Source of the DNA: Klebsormidium nitens
Lineage: Eukaryota; Streptophyta; Klebsormidiophyceae; Klebsormidiales; Klebsormidiaceae
Assembly: GCA_000708835.1 (NCBI GenBank)
Contig: DF237309.1
Location: 1 to 64,000 of the forward strand
Length of the DNA stretch: 64,000 bases
Direction: 5' to 3'
Shown here: in pieces, positions 34,801 through 46,000 of the stretch
Layout of the letters: each line of letters begins with the position of its first letter
How positions within the stretch are numbered: the first letter of the stretch is position 1
Translations under genes and position numbers: made by a program
The notes under the pieces: model-generated
What the model saw: only the letters and a program-made list of their open reading frames with translations
Told to the model about the DNA's origin: nothing
Databases searched by the model: none

Positions 34801-37800
34801 AATCGCTTGTCTAGCCAAGGGGAACAAGCGGAAGAAAGTAGGGCAAGGACAGCAAGGGACGGCCAAGAAAGCAGCGGCTAACAAGAGGAAGAAGAAGGGG
34901 AGCGAAGCCTCAGGGGCTGAGTGTGAGCAGGATTCTAGGTCAGAAAGGGACGGGACAAAGGGAGGGTCAGCCAATGGAGATGAGGCGGTCATCGCGGAAG
35001 CCTCAGAACGGAAGCAGGATGAGCAAACGGGGGCCATGCCTGAGCAGGGCCAGAGAGCAAGTAGCGCAGGGGACGAGCAGGAAGCACTAGTTGGAGAAGA
35101 GGCCGGTCAGCCGGCTGAACCGAAGCAAGACGAGGAAATGGAAACGGAAGCAGCAGGGGAGCCAAAAAGCGCCGCCCAGCGGTCTCCTTTGGCCGCAGCG
35201 GCGGCGGGCCTCGGGCGCACCCCCGGGAAGAACGCTCTGGTGCGCGCTAAGCCGAAACCGATTGTTAGGCGGGTTGGGGGCAAACCGAACCGGGCGTTCC
35301 GGCCCCCTGCCAGGGTGAAGGCTGCGGAAACGGAAAGTGGGCAGGAGGGGCCCGCAAAGAAGCCAAAAGGTGGGGCAAAGAAAGCGGTCCCCACTAAAGC
35401 AGCGGTAGCGGACATTGCGGAAGAGGCTGAGGAAGAGGATGCGCAGCAGGGGGGCCTGCAGCCATCGGAGGGGGCCAGTCAGGAAGAGGAAGGCCAAGCG
35501 GGCAAGAGGAAGGGCGGACCAGCAGACGGGGACGAGCAAGGGGAGAAGAAAGTGAAGAGCGGGAAGAAGAAACGGAAGCTAGCCAGCAACGGTAGTGTTG
35601 TGGTGGGGAGGCGCAGCGAGGAGATGGTAACGCCTGCCAAGGGGGCAGAGAGAAAGTCGGGGTCCGCAGGGGGTGCACCAGAACCAGCGGCTGAGCCAAC
35701 GAGCGACGACCTGAGGCACGAGGCGGCGGGTGGAGGGCCGAAGCCCGAAGAGGAGTGCGGAACAGCCTCCGCACTGGATCCGACAAAAACAGGGGCAGGT
35801 GTTGTTGAAAAGGAATGCGAGGGGGGGAAGGAAAAGAAAGAGGGCAAGCAGAGTAAGAAGGGGGGCAAGAAGCCCCAAGGGGTCAAGAAAGGGACCGGCG
35901 AAATCGAGGGAGGGGACATAAAGGAAGCGGCGAAGGCGGATTCGCTGATTGAGGCAAACAAGGAGAACATCAAAAGCGAAGCCGAGAAAGCCGCAGCGCA
36001 GGGGGTGTCCTGCGAGGCGAAGAGCAGCCTGGGAGGAGCGCAAACGGCGCCCTACTTTGCGTTTGGAGGGAGCGGGGAGCAGAAGGACAGCATGGTCAAG
36101 AAAGTCAAGGTCAGGCGAACGTCACCTGTGCGCGTCTCGAGCATTCGCAGTTGGGCGTGCCTGCTTCACTCCGGTGCCCAGAGCGGCTGCAGCGGGGCTA
36201 CTCCGACCCCTTTTGAGTCGTTTCCCCCATCGTTTGCACTGCCACGTCAAGCGAATGGTTCAAGTTACTCAAGAAAGTCTGCCCCGCATTTCGAAAGGGA
36301 TTTGGTACCTCGCTTAACTACCAGCGAGTCACCGGCCGTTTCACGGACGCTTCATTGGCTTCACGTCCCTGAAGCTCTTCGACAGCCCACTTCCGGTCTC
36401 GGTACCGATCTACGTGGACGATCTCTTGCAGGCGCTGGGCGGCCGCGTGGCGCGGCTGGGCCACGAATTTGACCGCAAGACGACCCACGTGGTGCATCCC
36501 CCGCCCCTGAAACGCACCGAAAAGGTGCTGGCCGCGCTTGCTGCTGGACTCTGGCTGCTGCAGCCGGCCTTCCTCACCGCCAGCAAGCCCGCCGGGGGGT
36601 AAGGAACGAGCTCGCGTGTGACAAAAGACCCTTTTGCCGGTCGTCAAACCTGGAAATTCGTAGACGAGCGCTTTTTAGATGGTCGACCAAGTGTGATCAA
36701 CACTGATCCTTGCAAGGGATCCCCCCCCGCTTTTCTTTGTCGCACAAGCTTTCTATTCGATTCGTCCTCCCTCTGTCCGTTCCATTGCTGAAAGCGAAAA
36801 TGAATCACAGACTGACTTGCTTGCGGAAGTTTGCCACTCAAGCGAAATATCTGTATTGCGGAGGCAAGGCGGTTGCAAGGCATGGGTTCCTCGCCACTCG
36901 TTGCAGAAACTCTCAGTCAAGCGTTCAAAAGATGCCGACCATTACAGCCGCCCTTCCCGTGTTCAAAACAAAACAGCAAAACAGCCTCGATACGGTCCCC
37001 TTTCAGCGTAGACGAATGAGATTCAAATGCCAATCCACTTCCGTCGACGTTCTCTTTTCTCACGTGGAGTTTCTCGCTCCCAGGTGGGCTACCGAAGAGG
37101 AGCACGAGTGGGTCCCAGGGACCGGTGACGTGGGCGCGGCTCTTGATTTGTCGGCGCCGCGCCACTGGCGGCAGCGACGCGCGGAGACGGGGCGGCGTGC
37201 GTTGCAGGGCCTGCGCGTGGTGTTGTACGGCGACTTCCAGAACCCGACCACTGACGCGCTCAAGCGAATCGTGCTCGCGGGGGGCGGCCAGGTGAGGCGG
37301 CACGAACAAACTTGCGGCTGCCCTTGGAGTGAGGGTTGATTCAGGTTTAAGCTGGATTGCTCCCTTGTTGGGATTTGCCACGATAGCTGGTTGGCGTTGT
37401 GGCTTGATTTAAGATGATCGACCGCTCGAATTGACTGGGCTTTGTCGTGGCGTACTGATATCGGCTCAATCCTTTCTTTGAGATGGACGATGCACGAAGG
37501 CACCAACAGAGTGTCCAAAACAGGCACGGTCGACTGACGCTTCGACGGTTATCCTTGCGTTTCTGCTTCTCCTTTCACAAAGCCACACTGAATATCCACG
37601 CTTCTCACGTTGAGCTCGTTCCTTAATTGTGTGGTTTGTTTCGTCGTTATTCCGCTTTTTGGACGCCCTCTTTTTGCCCTGCCAGGTGTTGGCCAGCGGC
37701 CCCGGTCCCCTCAAGCTGCCCGCTGCGAGTGCGAGCAGCGTACAAGTCGCCATCATCGGAGAGGGAGTGCTCAGCGCCGACGTGTGCGTGACGGAGCTTT

Positions 37801-38330
37801 TGGCGGCCGGCGCGGGTTGCGTCAATGCCACGTGGCTCCTGGACACGCTCTCGCTGCCACGTGGCGATCACTCGCAGCACGTGCTGTTCGGCACGGAGGC
37901 CGCCGTGGCTGCCGCCCTCGAGAGCGTCAACAGTGCTCCGGCGGAACCGCAGAAAGGTACCGGCAAAGGGGTAGGGAAAATGGGGAAGGCAGGACCCAAA
38001 GCGAAAGGAGTTCTGCAACCCCATAGTGCAGGAGGGAGCCTTAAGACCAGCGCAAAGACGGGGAAGAAGGCGGGCAAGGACAAGGGAACTGCGAAAAGCG
38101 GGGGTTCGGTTGAAGCTGAGGATAGCGTATTAGAGGAAGAGGATGACGTGGCGTGCGGGGTGTGCGGCCGCGTGGACCAGGAGGCGGAGATGGTGCTGTG
38201 TGACGGCAGAGGGGGGCAGTGTGACCTGGCAGTGCACATCTTCTGCATGGCGCCGCCGTTGAAACAGGTGCCCGAAGGGGACTGGTTCTGCTCCATCTGC
38301 CAGGAAGGACAGGGCGGAGCGAGTCCGTGA
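31849..38330 (+). CDS. Tetra-BRCT and PHD-finger protein (plant DNA-damage/chromatin type, At4g02110-like)
   Basis: Ten exons: 31849-31953, 32186-32383, 32593-32694, 32825-32906, 33228-33294, 33481-33528, 33769-36109, 36432-36598, 37084-37291, 37686-38330; 1,320 residues, closing in frame. BRCT1 (about 15-110) has FEGVRFALLGYD, CTHLITAYN and ALWVEHCMRHG. BRCT2 (about 125-200) has ISLTGYKG, GNTHLICYEF and VNHRWLEDSL. Residues about 201-981 come almost entirely from one 2.3-kb exon of Glu/Lys/Gly/Ala-rich, presumably disordered sequence. A C-terminal BRCT pair follows (about 982-1170: GGRVARLGHEFDRKTTHVV; LRVVLYGDF...VNATWLLDTL). A PHD finger ends the protein at about 1262-1311 (CGVCGR...CD...C..AVHIFC...WFCSIC; C4HC3). 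BRCT pairs bind phosphoproteins and PHD fingers read histone tails, so a nuclear role is inferred. Exon 8 may lack the first strand of BRCT3, and an extra upstream exon near 36.35 kb is possible. Confidence 0.85.
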
Positions 38331-40047
38331 GGCAGGAAACATGGTCTGCAGAAATGTCAAGCGGCTCTGGAGCAGTATTTTGTGGCTCTGTTGCATCGCG
38401 GCACGAGCAGTCAATCGGTTTAGAGAACACGCAGTTCCTCAAGTGCTGCAGGGGGTCAAACGGTGCTAGGATGATGCACTCAGTATTTATTCTGCTGGTG
38501 CGGGCTGGTCGGACAAAAGCAGGCTGTCAAGTGAGATGTCAGCTGTGATTCCGACCACCCCAATCCTTCTGGGGTGCTCTACCCGTCCTCTTCACATCAA
38601 TCTGAATGAGATTGGCAGGCCCGCGGTCGGGCCTGGAGCTCTTGCCTTGGAAACCCGGCACATATTTGCACACGCGAACGCGGAAGCGTGGCCCCAGACA
38701 ATGTTGGTGTGCCCGGCCGCGCTACCGCACGTGACTTGTGACGACATACCTGTGCACTTACTTAGGTGCGGTAGATCTCAAGGGCTGCAAAGCCCGATAT
38801 ATTTTGGCGCGCCCCTTATAGTTTGATAGTTGACTGTCATCTTAAGCATCATCGTACGTGATCCACGAACAACAATCAACGTAGGTACATGACTTCATTT
38901 AGTCATGTGCGAATGTTGTTCACGATCGAACGATATGCCATCTATCAACTTCACTCCGACCAGCATGACGATTAAGTTGGTACCGTACCGTAGCTAGTAG
39001 GACCACATGATGTAGCATTTCTCTAGCTAAAATCAATGATGTGCCATGGATGAGCCCGCATGCATGCCGCAGCGCGCTGCCGCCGTCGGACGTCCGAATC
39101 GCGATGAGTCTCACTGAGACGATCATTGTTTGGCGGCCTGCAGCACACTGCATGATTGGCGCAATGCATGATGTACGTGTGTGCCATGTGCGCGCGCGCT
39201 GCAGCATATGGGATGGACTCCATCGTCTGTGGGTGACCGTCAGGGATATGCAGTGCGGCGGCCATAATGATGACCATATTGCAATCAATAATCACTAGAT
39301 CGCGGATCGCTCGATCACTGAGCCTAGCCTAGTGTATTGTTCGCGCTGGCATAAAATAAGTGTCCGGTCGGCCAGGATCAATCGCCGGATACGTATATAG
39401 GATAACCTGCTGCGGGCCCGGCGCCGCAATCGGCGGCATCAAATGTGGATTGCGCCGCAAACATGGCGGTACCGCCATGTTTACATTGAATGTATACATT
39501 GAACAGTGAATACATTGCCCCGGCCGGCTACGCCGCCTAAAATTGCACAAGCGCATATATATAGCCTGAACGCTGGCATGCCGCAGCTAGTGCTCACGTA
39601 CATAGAAAGATACACAATGATGGGCGGCCAGAGCGACCTCCGCCGACCGAGCTGCAATCAATCAACCAATCCAATGCACACAAGCAATTGATGGAGGCCC
39701 CGCCAATAGCGTAACGTGGAGTCGCCAAAAGCGAGTGGCCAAAAGCGAGTGCTCATGACCTCAAGTGACCAATAAGCACCCGTAAGTGCTCTCACTAGAA
39801 CGATCTCGACGAACAGCCGAAAGATGTGCCCTCTTCAGCGTCTATGTCAATTTACCTCTATCACAAGGTCCTGCCTTAGTATACACCAACGCGAGCAGAT
39901 TGATCTAACAACGCATACATCCTAGATTCTCCCGAATGATAAACAACCGAGGTTGCCCTCTTCCATCTTTCCCCGCCCCTCGCCATTACCCTTCCGCCAC
40001 CCTCGCTCCTTCAGCTCTCCTCAAGGCTATTTCAGGGGGTGCCCCGC
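38331..40047. other. Convergent intergenic spacer with 24-bp perfect palindrome
   Basis: This is the 3' spacer between the BRCT-PHD gene (+) and the MS1-like gene (-). No gene is supported. It is dense in TGCA, CATG, GATC, GTAC and CTAG. A perfect 24-bp palindrome sits at 39459-39482 (left half AAACATGGCGGT), followed within 20 bp by a short repeat of the TACATTGAA word (39482-39512). Polyadenylation signals are not obvious. Confidence 0.55.
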
Positions 40048-43000
40048 TTAGGCTTGTCTTCCCCCCCTCAGCGACCTCGTTTTCCCGATGGGGCGCGCCT
40101 CCTTCTGCATCCCTCGGTTTGTCTCACCGTTACCTACAGCCGAGCCCGACTGGACAGGTGGCGGCTCCAGGATCGTCGATCCCGCCAAGTCGCGCACCGC
40201 TGCCTCCAGGTGCTCAAGACTGCTGCGCATCTGCACAAGCAAACGCGGTGGATACCACGCCAATTGCCTGCCCTTGGGAGAGCAACAAAAGGAACTTTCC
40301 GAAGCCTTCGGAATTCCTATTCAAAGCCTACCTAGTCATGAAATCCAACTGACCGTTTTTACTGCAATCAGCAACTACGCCATCCCAACGGACACAAGCT
40401 CCGTAGAATAGAAGAAATATGTTACATGCAAACTCAAATGGCAATACGCAGTGCTGCGACTAGAGCAAAGGCCCGTTCACGCAGACATGTCTGTCTATAT
40501 ATGCGAGAATATCATCTTACATATGTCCGAGTAATAAGAGTCTTCTTACCTTGCGCTTCCCTGCTGTGGATCTCTTCCGCTTGACACCGGCCAGCGCGTT
40601 CTCCCCTTTCCCGCCCAGAAGGGACGCCCCGACCATTCCGTTTTCCGTACCTTCCATTTCTTCCCCTCTTGTCCCATCCACAGCCATCTCCGCTCCCTCC
40701 GACTTTTGCTTGCCCGCCAGTGAGCTAGGGCCACGTGGCACTCCCTGATGGATTCCATTGGGCAACTTCCCGCCGTTCTCAACCGGCGTCTCGTCTCCTT
40801 CCGTAGCTTTGCTCTCCGCTCGAGCTGCCACCTGTTTCTGCTCGGTGCGACTTGTACCGGGCAGCTCCTGGGAGTGGCCGCCAATGTTGCTGTTGGCCCG
40901 GTTTGGAGGCCCCGGGGGAGACGGCTCGGACGGCAACTGAAGCCCCTTCTGAGGGCCCTGCAAATGGAGATGGGGATTGGTTAGCTTTTCGAGACTGGAA
41001 AACCTTGTGAAAACTTCAGATGTGCCGAAAAAGCGCAAAACGAGGTTTTACAAAAGGTCAAGTGGAACTTTAAAAACCCTCGTCTAGTGGCTGTGCCTGT
41101 CTTTGAGTTTCTTTGAACGCCTGTATCAAGGTGCTTTAAACTCGACGATCCAAGAAACACGGATTAACAGCGAGGACCCAGACTCACGCTGACTTGCACA
41201 AAGCTGAGTCTCCTTCAGCCTGCGATGCAAGAGCGCTAAACCTGGCCTTACCTTGCCTGCCTTCTTTGGGCCCTTCCCCTTGGCCCGGGGCTGCCCCCCG
41301 GGGGCGCACCGCGGGCACACCACAATGGCCGGCACACTGTCCCGGTCCCGGATCCGCAGGCAGCGCGTGTGCAGCCACGTGGCACACGTGTCGCACTCTG
41401 CCATGCGCTCCCCGTCGTCGTCCTTCGTGCCACAAAGACAGTCCACCACCCAGCTCTCCAGCCCCGCCTCGAACCGCGCCTCGCTCGCAAGATCCGCGCC
41501 CGCACCGGTACCTGTGAGCGACCACAGCGCCACGATCGCAGGATCGTCTTGGCCGGGGGGCAACGGGTGCACTTTTCCCGTTCTCTGCTCCCCCCTGTTG
41601 AGACTACCTAGTGACCCTTCCGCTTGCTGTTTCCCCACAAGTAACCCTGCGTTCTGCTCACCCCAAGCTGCAGAGAAGTGACGGGGGACACCCCCTCCGG
41701 CGCCTTCTTCCGACGCCTCTCTCTTCGTATTCGTTGGCCCGCCCCCACCTAGCTGCCCAAACTCAAGCGCCATGTCAGTAATAAGGCCTCCCCCCGTTTC
41801 GAGGGGTGCACTGCTGGGCTCCCAGGGTCCTCCCCCACCCGTCGCTTGCCCCGCTTCCGCCAACCCCTCCTGACGTGGACTGTCCCCGAGCTCTCCCATA
41901 GTAACGTCAGCAGCCGACTCGGACGGATAGGTCACTCTGTCCGTTCCCCCAAGCGCACTCCCCTTGCTATTCGCCTTGTTCACCTCCCTCCCAAATCCGA
42001 AGCTCCTCTCCTTCGCTAACAGGGGCCTTACCGCCGCCTTGTCCGGCGTCCCCCCCCACCCCTCAACTCGCGTCACCCGGAATGACCTCATCATGACGTA
42101 CATCTCCTGAAACGCACTCCCCGCTTCCGCTTTCAGCTCCTTGAACGTCGCCCCCGAGGGAAGCACAAGCAGCTCCTGCGGGGGGTCGCATTTCGCCCGT
42201 GGATTCGGCCCCTGATCTTGAAGCTTTACCCCAAACAAAAGCCGGATGTCCGCCCCCTGGCCCGGCTCTTGACACCGCGACTCGCCACGTTCCCCGTGAT
42301 AGCTCTTGATGAACTTTTTGGTGTTGTGGATCGCTTTGGACGCGCGCAGCACAGCGACGGGGTCGATCGGCGAGGGGTCGGTGTGAACGGCCACCGAGAG
42401 CCCATTCCCCACGTGCTTCGGCTCAATCCCCTCCCTTGAAACACCAAGCGGTTCCTCCTTCCCCGTCGTCGCCGCTCGTCCGCGATGCTCAATAGCGATT
42501 TCTTCATTCGCCTCCTCCCTTACGTCACTGGCCAGATGCGAAACGCTCCCATTCACATGGATTTCAGCAAAGGCCGCCGGCACTTGCGAACCAGATCCTG
42601 TTCGCCATTCCTGTTTGGCCTCCACCAGATCTAGCTCCTTCTTTTCCGGCTTCTTCTCCTCACCCTCAGGCCCCTGCGTCTTCGAAGTGCCAAACTTCCC
42701 TTCTGCCCCGCGACCATGTGGCTGATACTCCTCAGGAGCTTCCTTTTTGACCGCAAATTTTCCATTTCCCGTCAGCCCGTCCCTGTTGCCCGCCTCATGC
42801 ACGCAACTCTCCCCCTTCCCTGAAGTACTATTTATCTTCTCGTCCGTTTGCAGCAGACCCCCTGCCGAACCGCTTTCAAACCCCTTTCCGGTAAATTCTC
42901 CTCCTCCCGTCCCCTCCGCAACACTGGTCAGGGGGGTCATTCCCAGCGGCGTTTCCTCCCCCCCGAAAGGAGTGGTGGGCGCAATGCCGAGGGCGGGGTT

Positions 43001-46000
43001 GACGGATCCCGTACGGCGCAGCTTGCGCGCGGCTTTGTACGAGAGCACCACCTGCTGCTGCAAGTATCGCAGGTCCTTTACCACGTCCTGCTTTGTCAGC
43101 TTGTGCGCGCCGGCAGCAGTCACGCCACCTGCGAGTCCGGAAAAGCTGAGTGAGCACGGCATTCATCCAACAAGAGAAAGAACTCGAAGAGAAGGGAGCT
43201 TATGGACGTAGAACTCAATATTGCTCCGGCCAAACGCAGATGGTATAACGCTCCCCAGATGCAAGGAGCGCAATCGAAATCTGCCTTGAAAGCAAGATCG
43301 CTCCGCTTTCCTGCCGGGTCTGACGCTCGTTTTGAATCAACTTACCAAAATTGCCTGCAATGGAATCCCTTAGTAAGCCTCGGAAACATATTTGTGACTG
43401 ACAGATTTACCACCGCAGTTTGGGGCTTCCATGTTGACTGCCCAAGCAAGGCAGGTGTAGCGGTGACAACAAGCAGCACGACCGCACAGCCTTACCTGGC
43501 GTCCCCTTCTGCGGGCTTCCAGCAACCCTCCTAGAGCGTTCCGGCCGCGCGCCATCATCTGCCCCCGCCGCCGTTTCTTCCGAGCCACCCCCCTCGGGCC
43601 CCTGCCTTTTCTTCCCCATCGTCCCCGCTTCCCCCTGTTTCGCGGTGCTCACACCCTCACTTTGCATTCCCGGCAAGTACAAACTCCTCCGGGCGGTTTT
43701 TGCCGCGGCACCTCCGCGCAAATGGTTCGCTGCCACGACGTGCTTGGACCCGGACCCCTTCCCACTTCCGCTTTCCTTCTGCATCCCCTCCCTTTCCGCT
43801 GGCCGTTCGGATGCACCCGTCTCTGCGGGGACGTCCGATGCTCCTTTTTTTGCGCCAGCTTCCATCTCCGCACCTTGCCCTCCCTCATTGCCTTTCCTTT
43901 CGCTCACGGCAGCCCCGGCGTCCTCAGCTTTTTCAGCACTTCCGTTCTCTGCAATCGCCGGGCTGGGGCCAGGTTCTCCGACCTGCCCTGAGGTTTTGCC
44001 CTCTCCCGAAAAGTGGTCGGAAGCTGAAACCCCGACCTTTTCCGTGGCCTCAGCAGCAACGGGAGGCGCAGTGAGGTCCACGGCGCCAGCGTGGTTCCCG
44101 AGGACCTCCAGCCTGGAAAAGAAAAGAAGGCCCGCTCAGGAACTGTGAGGGTTTGCTCGAACGAAGAAGGGAACGAACAAGGCAGGATCCGCGACGCTGG
44201 AGCTTTGCTTGAAACCATCGGAACAGATTTGCATTCCACCTGAGTAACGTGACTGCTCCAATAGGCAAGCTCGAAACTAGACCTCCTATGAAGCCTACAA
44301 ACTATGTTAAAAGATTCACCATGTGGGATGAAACCAAACAGCAAAACGAAAACACTCGTACAGCCCAGAGAAAGACCAGAATATCCGCTGTTCACGCACA
44401 CCTGGGCCCAATCCAAAAACACATTCTAAGCGGAAATCCCCCGAAGAAATGCCGTCAAATTCTTAAGAACCAACAGCGCAAAAGTAATTGCTTACCTATA
44501 TTCCATGACGTGGCTATCCGGGTGCACCATGCGCCGCACGACGGCCCCTCCGCCCACTTCCAGATTCTCCACCACCCGCAGCGCGTAGTTGAGCAGCCCG
44601 GTGTCCCCGATCTTGGTGCGTGCCTTCTCTTTCAGGCTGACACGTGTCATCCACGTGTTGTCCGGCAACGTCCGGATGATGCTCACCAGCGCTTTGATTG
44701 CATCGTCAATGCGGCGCGGGGTGTACCTACAGAAGATGTAAGGTCTGCTCGGTCGTCGATGAGTATTTTGAAAGATAATTACACAAACAAGGACTCAGGA
44801 AAACTCGGAACAGAACGGCAACTTTTGCTCGTAAACATCGGCTGCAGGAGGATCTGTTGGTTCTCAAACCGAACTTATCCCCGATTGATAACGCGAAAAG
44901 TCGTCAACAAAAGAAACTAGAAAGCAGCTCTTGCAATCTTCAAAGAAAGCTATCAGAAAGAAGCTTGAAATTGTGCAGAATCTTGCTATCACGGACGGTG
45001 GAGCCAACTTCAAAGTTCGTAGTCAAAGGCCGAGTTCCGCGCTATCTGCAGGTCGACCTTGGGGCCAACCTTCTCTCCCCACCTGCTCTTGCCGCTGTCC
45101 ACGGAGGGGCTCCTGGTGCTCTCGCGCGACGACTCGAAGGTGCGCACCAGCTTCGACATCGACCCCTCCGGCATCGGCGGCTTCCCCGCCGCCCGCCCGC
45201 TCTCCCCAACCTCCCTCTCCGGCGTCTGCTCCGGGGGGGAGTACGACAGCTGCAACGCCGACCCGGGGTCTGCCCCCCTCCCATGCCGCGGGGGCCGCTT
45301 CGGTGTCCGCCGCACCGCGGGCGTGCGCGGCCCTTCGCTCGCCGCACGCGCGCTTTCGTACGCGCTTCGCTGGAGAGGCGACGCCGCCCGCGCCCGGGGA
45401 CTCCGAGCCGCCTCTGAACCAGTCACGCCTCCGGGTTCGGTAACCTGACCTTTTTCGCCCTCACTTGCCAGTGAATGCGGAAAGCTGACGTCACCATTGG
45501 CGGCGGGCCCGTTCTCCTGCTCCCCGAGGCGCGTCCTCTTGGCCTTCCTCCGGAGCGCTGCCTCGCTGTCGAGGCTGCCGTCGCGCTCAAACCCAGCCCC
45601 GCTCATCCCCAAAACGCGCGCCTCTTCCTCCAACCGCTGCCGCGATCTCCGCGGCCCGGGGCTCTCCTCCCGAGCTACCTCCCCCGCTTTGCGTTTCCGG
45701 GGGGACACGGGCGGCGACCCGTTGCCCCTTGGTGACGTCCTCGTTAGCGGCTTTTTGGGCGACCTCATCGGCGAAGTAGCTGGCAGCTTGCCCGGGGACT
45801 TGGTGGACAATTTCCCGGGCGACTTGGCTGGTGAACTCCGGGGGCTCTTGCTCAGGTTCGGTGAGCGGGGGCTGCTGCTGCCGTTCCCGAGACCCATCCT
45901 TTGGCGAAACCCAACCTTTAGTCCTTTAGCCGGCCGCCGCATGTTCTGCGTCCGGGCCTTTGCAATCCCCTTCAGCGGACCCTGCATGAGGCCACGGAAG

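Noticed and set aside
33985-35037. Long minus-strand ORF (350 codons) antisense to the BRCT-PHD gene
   Set aside because: It is Ser/Pro/Leu-rich low complexity, exactly what the purine-rich sense exon gives when read backwards. It has no domain and no splice context.
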